Source: Apodemus sylvaticus
Lineage: Eukaryota; Chordata; Mammalia; Rodentia; Muridae
DNA length: 64,000 nt
Assembly: GCF_947179515.1 (NCBI RefSeq)
Contig: NC_067495.1
Location: 91,425,423 to 91,489,422, forward strand
Reading direction: 5' to 3'
The position numbers were made by a program, and so were the translations under genes. Positions 54,250-63,643 of this stretch are shown here, in pieces (within the stretch, counting starts at the first letter, position 1; each line of letters opens with the position of its first letter). The notes under the pieces were generated by a model. That model saw only the letters and a program-made list of their open reading frames with translations. It was not told where the DNA came from and made no database searches.

Positions 54250-54563
54250 GGTCTGGGTAGGCTGGATATCACAGGAACCCTGAACTCATGCACTGCATAA
54301 GACCTGCACAAGAGCAAGCTGGTCAACATGCTGGCAGACCAGAAGACTCCACCCCTGAGAAGGCTGACCATCCTTCAGTGGATAAGCCTCAGAAATACAT
54401 GGATAGCACAAAATTTGGACTTGATGGCTTATTAAAATGGAAAAAAAGGAACATGAAGTTGAGGGGGCATAGGAAGGTAGGAGGAGTTAAAGGGAGGAGT
54501 TGGAGTGAATATGATCAAAATATATTGTATGAAATTCCCATGGAATTAAAAAAATACTTTTAA
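54250..54563 (+). mobile_element. L1 (Lx-type) 3' UTR end
   Basis: 'gggaggagttggagtgaata' and 'gatcaaaatatattgtatga' then an A-rich tail form the 3' end of a murine L1. The 91-aa frame here is non-coding UTR. Confidence 0.75.
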
Positions 54564-54788
54564 GGGGCTGGAGAGATGGCTCAGTGGTTAAGAACACTGA
54601 CTGCTCTTCCAAAGGTCCTGAGTTTGAATCCCAGCAACCACATGGTGGCTCGCAACCATCCACAATGAGTTCTGATGCCTGGAGCAAGCAGAGGTCCTAA
54701 GTTTAATTCCCAGCAATCCCATGACAGCTCACAACCATTTGTACAGCTACGATGTACTTATATACATAAAATAAATAAATAAATCTTT
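54564..54788 (+). repeat. B2 SINE with internal partial duplication and TSD
   Basis: The head 'ggggctggagagatggctca' is normal. The middle block ('tttgaatcccagcaaccaca', then 'tttaattcccagcaatccca') occurs twice. AAAAAATACTTTTAA at 54549-54563 and 54789-54803 is a perfect 15-bp target duplication inside the L1 tail. Confidence 0.95.
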
Positions 54789-54884
54789 AAAAAATACTTT
54801 TAAAATTATGAATAGACAATGAAAGTAATTCTAAAGATAGAAACACACACACACAGGGAAACGGAGTACAGGTTACCAACCCCT

Positions 54885-55205
54885 AGTATCCTAGTATATT
54901 ACATTTTTGTTGCAACAACAAAAGTACTTGGAAGGAAGGGTTTACTTTGGCTCACAGTTGAGAGCATATGGTTCATTCTGGTGGGGAACGGATGGTTGCA
55001 GGACCATGAGGCAGCTCTTCACATTCTATTAACATTCAGGAAACAGAACAAGTCATGCTTGTGCTCGGGACCCCAACCCATGGAATAGTACCAACTACAT
55101 TTCATGTGAGTGGTCCCACACTTCAGTTAACCTAATCTTACTGATCTCTCACAGAAATGACTATAGGTTGGGTTCCATGCTGATTCTATATCCTATCAAG
55201 TTAAG
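54885..55205 (-). repeat. LTR-like murine dispersed repeat
   Basis: 'ggaaggaagggtttactttg', 'gctcgggaccccaacccatg' and 'tcctatcaagttaag' are signatures of another copy group of the murine LTR-like repeats. Confidence 0.6.
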
Positions 55206-55294
55206 AACTGAGATTATCCACTACACTTACATATTTGTCATCTAGTTTCAATAGTTATTGACTCAATGGCTTTTCTTTTTAAGAACTTTATTTT

Positions 55295-55452
55295 GCCGGG
55301 CAGTGGTGGCGCATTTCTTTAATCCCAGCACTTGGGAGGCAGAGGCAGGCAGATTTCTGAGTTCGAGGCCAGCCTGGTCTACAGAGTGAGTTCCAGGACA
55401 GCCAGGGCCACACAAAGAAACCCTGTCTCGAAAAAAACAAAAACAAAACAAA
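55295..55452 (+). repeat. B1 SINE with target-site duplication
   Basis: Near-consensus B1. AAGAACTTTATT (55281-55292) and AAGAACTTTTATT (55453-55465) flank it, differing by one T. It sits directly beside the A-tail of the Eif1 retrocopy. Confidence 0.95.
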
Positions 55453-55645
55453 AAGAACTTTTATTAGTTTTTTTTTTGCTCTTTTTAGTTTATTGCATGA
55501 AGGAGTTACATTAGTTCAAGTTAAAAGCGGACCCCAAATGATTACATTATACAAGTTGTGAGGTTTGTAAACTTATGACAAGGGACAGAAGGGAAATACT
55601 CATTGCAAGGAAATCCTCACTTATACTTCAGAGAGCCATAAGCAC

Positions 55646-55987
55646 TTAAAACCCATGAACCTTCAGCTGATCGTCCTTAGCCAGTCCAATCTCTAGCAGG
55701 AACTGGCATATGTTCTTGCGCTGGTCACCCTGGAGCTGAATTACTTCTCCATATTCTGGATGCTCAATCACAGTACCATTGCAGGCAAATTTCTTCTTAA
55801 ATGCTTTCACTAGTTTCTTTTTATCGTAATCATCAGCGATCCCTTGGACAGTTGTAAGGGTCTTCCTGCCGTTTCTCTGTTGAATTCTTATATGGATATA
55901 ATCCTCGGTGCCAGCAGGAAGCAGGTCATCACCCTTACTTGCATCAGCAAAGGGGTCGAAAGAGTGGAGGTTCTGGATAGAGGACAT
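55646..55987 (-). CDS. eIF1 (SUI1) retrogene/retropseudogene, intact 113-codon frame
   Basis: eIF1 binds the 40S ribosome and enforces start-codon fidelity. This frame encodes 113 residues, the full length of eIF1, ending QLKVHGF with a TAA stop at 55646-55648. From my knowledge of mammalian eIF1 I see only two changes: Ser for Ala at position 3 and Leu for Val in QFLLEIGL near residue 98. The SUI1 core (DYIHIRIQQRNGRKTLTTVQ) is unchanged. There is no frameshift or premature stop, so the copy is young or constrained. It lies antisense to Cenpi and has no evident promoter of its own beyond the copied 5' UTR. Expression is unknown; it should be called a retropseudogene unless transcripts are shown. 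Confidence 0.9.
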   Translation of the reverse strand: MSSIQNLHSFDPFADASKGDDLLPAGTEDYIHIRIQQRNGRKTLTTVQGIADDYDKKKLVKAFKKKFACNGTVIEHPEYGEVIQLQGDQRKNICQFLLEIGLAKDDQLKVHGF

Positions 55988-56020
55988 AGCGATACGATTC
56001 CTTTTCCTCAGTAGAAATGG

Positions 56021-56080
56021 CCTGCGGAAGGTGGCTGCGGCCTGCGGAAGGTGGCTGCGGCCTGCGGAAGGTGGCTGCAG
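56021..56080 (-). repeat. Three 20-bp tandem units in the retrocopy 5' UTR
   Basis: CCTGCGGAAGGTGGCTGCGG is present three times in a row (the third ends GCAG). It lies 34-93 bases upstream of the eIF1 start codon. Confidence 0.95.
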
Positions 56081-56204
56081 GAGAAGGCGAGCGGGCGGGA
56101 GGGAGGGTGGCAGGGGATCCGACGGAGCCTCAGGAAGCTAGGGAGCTCGAGGGGGAGAGCAGCTGAGTCCTCGGTGGTGGCTCAGTGACTGGGTCCTATT
56201 TTAA

Positions 56205-56392
56205 TTACTTTTTGATAAGTGTATATGTATAATGTGTCCCGGTGAGTGCAGGTGCCCTTGGAGGCTGAAGGAGCTGTTGGGTCCCCAGGAGCTAAAGTTT
56301 GCTGATGATTGTGAGCTAACCATTGGAATCGGAACTTAGAATCCCTGGAAGAGCAGCATTCTCTCAACTGTTGAACCACCTCTCTAGCCCCA
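56205..56392 (-). repeat. B3 SINE
   Basis: 'gtgagtgcaggtgcccttgg' and 'gttgaaccacctctctagcc' mark a reversed B3. Confidence 0.8.
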
Positions 56393-56539
56393 AACTGCTC
56401 TTCAGGGTTTACTTTTCTCCTTGGATTATTCCTAGGAATAATTCTTAGGAAACCTAGATCCCATCACAGCTGTTAAAATAGTACCATTATGATATACAAA
56501 GTTAACACTTTCTAAAATTTTGTAGAGCTTATTATTAGT

Positions 56540-56695
56540 CTGGCAGTGTGTTTATCCATGTTCCAGATACACAAGGTGCCGTGCTGAGTGGGAGGTCAGA
56601 GGACAGTGCTGTCCATGGCTTCTGCAGATGGAACTCATGTTGTCAGGCTTACATGGCAGATGCTTTACCCTCCTAGCCATCTCTTCAGTCCCACA
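56540..56695 (-). repeat. B4/RSINE-type SINE
   Basis: 'ggaggtcagaggacagtgct' and 'ctcctagccatctcttcagt' fit a reversed B4-type element. Confidence 0.65.
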
Positions 56696-56845
56696 TAGAT
56701 CATTTTCATTTGATTTCTGTTTCTGAGGCAGGGTGCATGTATCTGTAGTGACCCTCAAACATAGCATTTGAACACTTGACCTTCCTTAAGTGCCTTCCAA
56801 GTGCTAAAAGTGAGTTGCTCTAAATGGTCCCTTAGAAGATAAGAG

Positions 56846-57012
56846 TGCTGGGCCCTGATGGTGCATGCCTTTAATCCCAACTTTTGGGAGGCAGAAGCAG
56901 GAAGATCTGTTGAGTTCTGCATTGTAGTAGTGAGTTCCAGGACAGCCAGAGCTATGTAGTGAGGCCATATCTCAGAAAAGAAGAAGAGAAGGAAGAAGAA
57001 GAGGAAGATGAA
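56846..57012 (+). repeat. B1 SINE with GAAGAA-rich tail
   Basis: 'gccctgatggtgcatgcctt' through 'ggacagccagagctatgtag', then an AAG/GAA-rich tail. Confidence 0.9.
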
Positions 57013-57204
57013 AACAACTACCTCCAAGAGTAGTACTATGGTTAATCACTGTACTTTTATTTTTTTAATAAAGTAAATTGTACATTGAAGAACTTACAGT
57101 TTTTGAATTCCCTACCCATCTATTGCTTTATTGTGCCTACCTTTAACTTGCAAGCTGAGCACTTTTACTGGTGTCTATCTAAGTATTATGATTTCTTATT
57201 GCAG

Positions 57205-57340
57205 GGAGACAACTTTGGGTGGATCCATGAATTCTGTGTCTCAACTGATAGAGTATATAGGCTGGCTGTCCATGGTTGCACTGCGCTTGGAGAGCAGCAG
57301 TACATTATTGCTGCACTTTATTCTGGACTTCTATGAGAAG
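57205..57340 (+). CDS. Cenpi: Cenpi exon 17 (residues 516-561)
   Basis: Acceptor 'cttattgcag', donor GTAGTA (weaker than the others). It completes Leu and reads ETTLGGSMNSVSQLIEYIGW through LDFYEK, ending on a codon boundary. Confidence 0.96.
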
Positions 57341-57344
57341 GTAG

Positions 57345-57965
57345 TACACAAATCATATATTTATAACAGCTAGTTACCTTATTAGTCTGATTCATATCTC
57401 ATGTATAATCATTAAGGTATGTTACGATCTTACCAAGTAGTTAAAATAACCATATTTTGAAATGAATGGTTTATTTTTACCTGAGTAACTGACTTTAATA
57501 GAGCAAGGGTTGTTTCATCTGAACAATTGACTTTGATAGAACAGGTATAGAAGAAAATCTGGTTGCGTTTAGTTCACATGCCACATTACTATATATTGAC
57601 CTTATAAACAAGCTGGTCCTGGGTAAAAGTCTGTGTCTCGCATCATGTTTTTGTTCATCTATGTTCATTACTGTCCCCTAGCATAATAAAGGAAAATGTT
57701 ATCTTGTTTCTTCAGATTTATACTCCTCACGTTGAACTGCTTGTTTTTGTTTTTGTTTTTTTCTGGTACCTAGTAATTTTATAATTTTACTCATTTTGTT
57801 GTTTTATAGAATTTAATATGGACAAACTCTCACCCACCACAAAGTCTCCAGTATAGTTTTCCTTTCTCCCCAGTTTTCTATTTTCATTCACTAACAACTA
57901 GTTGGTTTTTCTTTCTTTTTGAGGTAGGTCTCAAAGTAGCCTAGGGTGGCCACGAATTTGATGTA
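57345..57965. other. Cenpi intron 17, 5' part, no feature recognised
   Basis: AT-rich DNA with no SINE or LINE that I can identify. Confidence 0.45.
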
Positions 57966-57970
57966 TAACC

Positions 57971-58295
57971 AAATGTGTTAGGGTTTCTATTGCTATAATA
58001 AAACACCACAACCAAAAACAACTTGAGGAGCACGGGCTTACTTCAGTTTACGTGTCGTAATTACAGCCCACCATGAAGGTAATGCTGGGCAGGAAACTCA
58101 AAGCAGAGGCCATGGGGATCAGCGCTTACTGCCTTGCTCCTCAGGACTTGCTCAGCCTGCTTTTGTACAGCATCCAAGACCACTATGTCACCACCCACAG
58201 GGAGCTGGGCCCTCCCACAATGATCAGGAGCATGCTCCACAGGGTTGCCACTTTGGTGGCACTTTTTACCCATTTGAGGTTCACTATTCCCAAAT
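57971..58295 (-). repeat. LTR-like murine dispersed repeat
   Basis: 'gtgttagggtttctattgct', 'gcagaggccatggggatcag' and 'gggagctgggccctcccaca' match the family at 45.1 kb, truncated at its far end. Confidence 0.65.
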
Positions 58296-58319
58296 GCCTC
58301 TAGCCTCTATCATATTGAT

Positions 58320-58457
58320 GTAAAGCGATCCTCTCACCTGGTGCACTGGGATTAAAGTCTTGCATCGCCATTCCTAGTTTATATGGTGATGTGGATTGAA
58401 ACCAGGGCCTTGCTTGTGCTAGGCAAACATTCTGCCTATTGACATGTATCTCCAGCC
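58320..58457 (-). repeat. Composite B1-ID SINE
   Basis: 'gcactgggattaaagtcttg' then 'gattgaaaccagggccttgc' and a tRNA-like end. Confidence 0.7.
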
Positions 58458-58594
58458 ATTATTATATATTCGCTTACAAAAATGTGTTCCTTTGTTTTTC
58501 AGGTTGCCAGTTAACTGATTATGGCAAATAAATATTGGAGAAACTTGGAGAGAAATGCTTCCTTATTCTAACACATTTTTCCAGTGCTATGATG

Positions 58595-58796
58595 AATTTT
58601 AAAATGTGTTTTTATTTTATTTGTATGGTTATTTTACCTGCACTAACATCTATCTGTACATTATATGAATACTTGCTGCCACAGAGGCAAGAAGAGGGCA
58701 TCAGATCCCCTGGAACTGGAATTATAGATGGTTGTGAGCCATCATGTGGATGACCAGGCAGTGCTCTTAACCTCTGAATCATCTCCCCAGTCCTGT
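58595..58796 (-). repeat. B3/B2-type SINE
   Basis: 'gcaagaagagggcatcagat' and 'taacctctgaatcatctccc' mark a reversed element. Confidence 0.8.
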
Positions 58797-58804
58797 AGTA
58801 AAAA

Positions 58805-58917
58805 TAATACTTTTTGAGGCAGGAACTCACTGTAAAACCTTGACTGGTCTTTAACTCATAGAGAATTACCTGCCTCTGCTTCCTAAGTGCTGGGATTAAG
58901 TGCACCACTTGGCCTAC
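58805..58917 (-). repeat. B1 SINE, diverged
   Basis: 'actggtctttaactcataga' and 'tcctaagtgctgggattaag'. Confidence 0.75.
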
Positions 58918-58919
58918 CT

Positions 58920-59365
58920 AAATGAAATATCTTCTTTTTAATATATTTAAACTCATCTATTTTAAGTGCTCAATATTCATTGTGTTTAGCAAAGCACACA
59001 TGACCCCTTCGGGATGACTGAAAAACCACTATGGTCACCCAAGTTGGTTGGTAGTGGCAATACAGACTGTAATCACAATAGAGCTAGAAACTTGCAAGAA
59101 TAGAAGCCTTCAGGAACTTCAGCTAATACCCCCAAAGATCTTGTGCAAAATTCACTAACTGGCAGCAGGTCAAAATGCCTTATATTTAAAAATAAATAAA
59201 CCATACAGCAGACATGAACATCCCTCTGGAGATTCAGGTTCGGTAACAATGGGGTTATTATTTCAGTTGGTATGTCCTTTATAGCCACATGTCTGTGTGT
59301 GCTAAGAAAATAGTCATGGCATAAGTTTTACATACAGATGAGTTACCATCTTAAAATCTTTTGCA
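58920..59365. other. Cenpi intron 17, no feature recognised
   Basis: Single-copy-looking AT-rich DNA. Confidence 0.4.
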
Positions 59366-59367
59366 TT

Positions 59368-59585
59368 GGGGCTGGAGAGATGACTCCAAGGTCAAGAGTA
59401 TTTGCTCTTCTTGCAGATGACCCAAGTTTGCCTCCCAGGACCCAGATGGTTGGTCACAATCATCCTTAACTTCAGTTCTAGAGAATTCTGTCCCTTCTTC
59501 AGAACTTTTGCAGGCACTACATACCATCCACATTGTACACATACATAAGTGCAAGCAAACCTTAATACACATAATAATAAAGTAA
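59368..59585 (+). repeat. B3 SINE
   Basis: Head 'ggggctggagagatgactcc', then 'cttcagttctagagaattct' and an AATAATAAA tail. Confidence 0.85.
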
Positions 59586-59850
59586 GTGAATATAAAAGAA
59601 ATTCTTTTGCCTTATGTAACTTTTTACAATGGGAGCTTTATCTGTTAGCTCAAACATACTCTGTCAATTTAATAATAATCAGGTGTGCATTTATTCCTAC
59701 CAATACAATTTAGAATGTGATTCTCTTCATTTTGAAATATTCAGTAAAATTTTTCTCTTGTTAATTACTATTTATGTTATTTGTAAATCCACTTGATGAA
59801 ATAATTTTTAAAAGGCTGACAATGGAAAACGGTGCAGAACTTCTTTATAG

Positions 59851-59938
59851 TTTGATTATAACCCATGTTTGCAAGTTTGATACAAGAAAGCATTGAATTG
59901 ATGGTGACTTACTGCCCTCCATCTAAAGGGGATCCCCC
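59851..59938 (+). repeat. Dispersed repeat copy A (pair with 60941-61030)
   Basis: 'acccatgtttgcaa' and 'ggtgacttactgccctccat' recur in the same order at 60941-61030 ('acccgtgtttgcaa', 'ggtgacgtactggcctctat'). The family was not recognised. Confidence 0.7.
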
Positions 59939-59959
59939 AGTAAAACAGAAGTGCTGCAC

Positions 59960-60430
59960 AATCCAGTCATATGCCACATCTGAGTACATAGTAAAGGATT
60001 CAGTGTTCAACACAGACATTTGCACAACCATAGCTGCGCTATTCACAATAACCAGAAAGTAGGATAAGCCCAGATGGTCACCAAAAGATGAATGCAAAAA
60101 AATTGTTATATACACACAACAGAATAATAGTCAGCATGAAGACATTATATTCATTCTTAAAAAGACAGATCAAAAACAAACATTCCACAATTCCTATTAT
60201 ATGGGTACCCCAGATTTTAAATTACATATAATGTGTATATAATATAGATATATAACAAGGTAGAGTTGTGTGGAGCCTATTAAACTAGAAAAACGGAGTT
60301 ATAAAAGGGGACAAGGTAGGTAACGAAATATATGTGACATAAAATCAAAAGCAGGGTAGATGTGGAGTAATCAGCCTAAGTAGAGCAGGAGGTGGGGGAG
60401 AAGAAGTGAGGAAAGAGAATGAGCTACAAT
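59960..60430 (+). mobile_element. Old L1 fragment (Lx-like ORF2 end / 3' UTR)
   Basis: 'gagtacatagtaaaggattc', 'tgcgctattcacaataacca' and 'gaataatagtcagcatgaag' are forward L1 ORF2 C-terminal phrases. The frame is destroyed. Confidence 0.7.
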
Positions 60431-60559
60431 AAAGTAAGAAGACACGCATGAATGTTCATATCCCATTAACTGTGTATGTTAGTTTATTGGCTAGAAGTGT
60501 TTTTAAAGGTTGAGAAGGCTAAAGGTTCTCAATAAGCTTTTCTGTATAGAAATAAATGG

Positions 60560-60722
60560 TAGTTATCAAAACAGTGGTGATAGGATATGCCTGTGGCCCC
60601 AGAATTCTAGTTCCTGAGGCAGGAGATTTACAATGAGTTCAAGTCATGGTCTACTTGGGTCACAAATGGCATTCCAGAAGAGCTGAAGCTACGTAGTGAG
60701 ACCCTGTGTTAGGAAAAAATAA
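60560..60722 (+). repeat. Degenerate B1-like SINE
   Basis: 'ttcctgaggcaggagattta' and 'agctacgtagtgagaccctg' retain the B1 order. Confidence 0.6.
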
Positions 60723-60940
60723 GTAAGCGAAAGATCCCATCACTGGTCATTTACCCCAGTCTAGTTATATAGCATTTTAGTCAACAAACTCATCCTAAAT
60801 TAGAACGAGTGTGTAACAGGGTAAATGTGGAGAGATTAGTCCTCCAGACTTGGAATAGCTCCAAGAGCAATCTCCAGTTCCATATGAGTCTGAGATTTTC
60901 CAGAGAACTTTGGGTGAAGCAGTCTGGTTCAAGCACCAGT

Positions 60941-61030
60941 TTTGATAGTGACCCGTGTTTGCAATTTGCCTCTGATATGAGAAAACCTTGACCTGAGGGT
61001 GACGTACTGGCCTCTATCCAAATGGGACCT
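60941..61030 (+). repeat. Dispersed repeat copy B (pair with 59851-59938)
   Basis: See copy A. The two lie about 1.09 kb apart in the same orientation on either side of an L1 fragment and a B1. Confidence 0.7.
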
Positions 61031-61400
61031 TCATTTTAGAGACGTGTGTGTGTGGGGGGGATTCTGATCTTTCAGAGGCTTGTTCTTTTTTTTTTTTAAA
61101 TTCATACTTATCATTTTAAATTTTTTTTGTTTAGCTCTGTACCCCATTTTTTAAAATAACTTTTTTATCCAATATATAAATGAAATATCTTAATAATGGT
61201 CTTAGAAATAATTTTGAGTAAAGGTTGGTATTTGATGAGTTGTATTTTAAACACAGCAATAGCAACCCTTTTTATTTAGGAATTAAGATCGGTTCAAATG
61301 TAATGATATACTATTGTTTATCTTATATTGATGATTCTTTGCATAAGCTTTATTGATTAATGGCCAGTAATCAATGTTATATTAACATTCTTTCCAAAAG

Positions 61401-61525
61401 GTGTGTGACATATATATAAATTATGACCTTCCATTAGTGGTATTGTTTCCTCCTGTGATCTTCCATTCTGCACTTCTAAGCCTGGATGCCACTATCTTGA
61501 ACCAACTCTGTTACATTATGTACAG
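61401..61525 (+). CDS. Cenpi: Cenpi exon 18 (residues 562-602)
   Basis: Acceptor 'tctttccaaaag', donor GTACAT. It reads VCDIYINYDLPLVVLFPPVI through QLCYIMY, with two bases carried over to an Arg codon in exon 19. Confidence 0.95.
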
Positions 61526-61529
61526 GTAC

Positions 61530-62415
61530 ATCCCCCATCTCCCTTTAAATGATTTTAGGAATTAGTACTCCATAATTCTCTCTCCATCATTTAATTATAA
61601 TAAAATAAAATTCCTATCAATTTTCTGATAGGGTCATTGGAAATAAGAAACATGGTTTTGGGGGAATATGACTTTGTAATATCAGGCTATAATAGTTCTG
61701 TTACTATTTTTGTTATTTAACATTTTACTGAAGTATCTCATTGTGCACAGTGCTGGTTTTTCTCAACATGTCCATTGCAAAGCATCACATTCCTTGGCTG
61801 CATTTGCTCCTGCAAGCCTTTTCTGTTTGACCCTTTCTTGCTAGTCTACTCCCATTCTCCAGTATTGCTTCTGTTTTCTTATCATATGTATATAGAAATG
61901 ATATTTTCTCTCTATGTAAATTATTAGATCTACAAATGAGAGGAAACATAGTATTTTTCTTTGTGACTGACTGCCATATTTAACTTTGTAAGTGATTTCA
62001 AGGTGTGTTATGGAGGTATCTTAAGACACTAAAACTGTAGCTGTGCTATCTTTCAGTTTCCCCTGTAGGGCATATGGAATTAAAGTCTTTGTTATGGATT
62101 GCTTTGTTTCGTAATGGCACTGTTGCACTCAGCTTTGTTAATTAAAATTTTCACGTTAAAGAAAAATTAATCATTTGTTGATAACTGTTGAAGTGTATGA
62201 ATTTTTCTGGTAAAAAGAACATTTTCTGGGAAGCAGGAGGACCTATTGGCTGTGTGACCCTGCAAGCTTTCTTTATGTCTTATGCACTTTGTAGAGCTCG
62301 GTCAATGTTAAAATATGTACAAATGAATTAGATAGCAGTTCTCAGATAAGAAAAAGATTATGTTTCTGAATTTTATCATCTGCTCTGCTATACCTTTAAA
62401 CTAACTTTTTGACAT
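61530..62415. other. Cenpi intron 18, 5' part, no feature recognised
   Basis: AT-rich DNA. A short TG run lies just beyond it at 62426-62443. Confidence 0.45.
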
Positions 62416-62489
62416 TTGTTTGTTTGTGTGTGTGTGTGTGTGTAATAATACGTGTGGAGGTCAAAGGATGAGTTTCTTTTTTTAAAGAA

Positions 62490-62660
62490 TTATTTATTTA
62501 TTTATTGCTTATAAAGGAAAACCTTTCATTAGGGCTGGTTTAAAATTTCAGAGGCTTAGACCAGTATCAGCAAGCATGGCAGTCCTCAGGCAGGCAGACA
62601 TAGTACTGGAGAGGCAGCTGTCTTGTCATCCTCCAACTCAATTTTGATCCTCAATTTAGA
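62490..62660 (-). repeat. LTR-like murine dispersed repeat fragment
   Basis: 'cttataaaggaaaacctttc', 'aaatttcagaggcttagacc' and 'caagcatggcag' fit the family at 18.2 and 49.3 kb. Confidence 0.55.
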
Positions 62661-62865
62661 TCCTCAAGTATCTTCCTTTATTTTTATTTTTTGCAGTACT
62701 CAAGGCTGAACTGATACATACCACACAAATGATCTAATGCTGAATTCCACTTGTAAATCCTACTTTAAAAATTCTTTATAGAAAATGTACCACAAAAGTG
62801 TAAAATGTTTAACTAGACTACTAGATATTTGTGTTTGTTCATAGTTGCATTTGTTTACAATATAC

Positions 62866-62911
<46 letters not shown>
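62866..62911. repeat. (TG)n microsatellite
   Basis: About 23 TG units. Confidence 0.97.
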
Positions 62912-62913
<2 letters not shown>

Positions 62914-63175
62914 ATGATTGTTTCATATAGAGGTCAAAGGTGACTGTCGGGTACCATCCACTATTGCTTTGCACTTTATCTCTTATCTCTAACTGAACCA
63001 GAAGCTCACTGACTCCCTGTACCAGCTAAATGGTGAGCTTCAGAGATCTACAGTGCTAGGGTTAGGGATATGTGCTACCAAATCTGGTTTTTATGAGGGT
63101 GTTAGAGAGCTAAACTCAGGTACTTGTGCTTCTATGATGGGTATTTTACCAATGGAACCAAAGAATTTATCTTAC
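62912..63175 (-). repeat. B4-type SINE
   Basis: 'ggtgagcttcagagatctac', 'agggttagggatatgtgcta' and 'gctaaactcaggtacttgtg' follow the reversed B4 order. The TG run before it is the element's tail. Confidence 0.75.
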
Positions 63176-63257
63176 CAAAGAATTTATTATACATTTAGAA
63201 GTACTACATCCAACAACAGCATTTTAAATGTGCTATTATGTTTGCTTTTATTATTAG

Positions 63258-63294
63258 GTATCATGATAATTTGACAGCTGCCAAGAAAAAGAAG
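63258..63294 (+). CDS. Cenpi: Cenpi exon 19 (residues 603-615), shortened
   Basis: Acceptor 'ttattattag' and donor GTATGA give a 37-bp exon reading RYHDNLTAAKKKK. Human CENP-I has about four more residues after this Lys run. Reading on past the donor meets TGA after one codon, so no longer in-frame version exists here. Phases fit both neighbours. Confidence 0.88.
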
Positions 63295-63424
63295 GTATGA
63301 AGGATAAACCTGTGTTAAATCACCATTTTTGCAAATAACCAAGTATAGATATGTGGGACTCGTTAAGAATAAAGTGGGCAAGAAGAATAGATGTTAATGA
63401 CTATTTTTATCTCTTTCCCATTAG

Positions 63425-63643
63425 GCAAAATCAGAGTTCAGTCTCAGCAGCAAGATCTGTAAAGAATATAATTACTATTTGACAGCTATGGTTTCTTGCC
63501 TATGGACGTCCAGACCATTTGAAACAGGAGTGTACATTAATCCCCAAATCATAGAAAATACTGAAGGAACAGAGTATAAAAACACCTTAAATTTTGTCCA
63601 CCATCCTTCTCTATTGAGCTATGCAGCTTCCTTTTTGCAACAG
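63425..63643 (+). CDS. Cenpi: Cenpi exon 20 (residues 616-688)
   Basis: Acceptor 'ctttcccattag', donor GTAAGT, phase 0 at both ends. It reads AKSEFSLSSKICKEYNYYLT through HHPSLLSYAASFLQQ. Human CENP-I continues for about 55-70 residues more, which must lie in exon(s) to the right of the window. Confidence 0.96.

Larger units (their letters stand above)
55467..56195 (-). mobile_element. Processed Eif1 retrocopy (full length)
   Basis: An intron-less copy of the Eif1 mRNA lies in reverse orientation inside Cenpi intron 16. It keeps a GC-rich 5' UTR (about 55988-56190), the entire coding frame, a short 3' UTR with AATAAA (reverse of 55489-55494) and a 10-base A tail (T run at 55468-55477) about 11 bases beyond the signal. 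This is the signature of L1-driven retroposition of a mature mRNA. I could not find a clear target duplication; the 5' boundary is approximate. Confidence 0.9.

Noticed and set aside
54288..54563. 91-aa forward frame
   Set aside because: It corresponds to the non-coding 3' UTR end of an L1 element.
55908..56141. 77-aa forward frame rich in Gly, Arg and Ala
   Set aside because: Antisense of the GC-rich 5' UTR and first codons of the Eif1 retrocopy.
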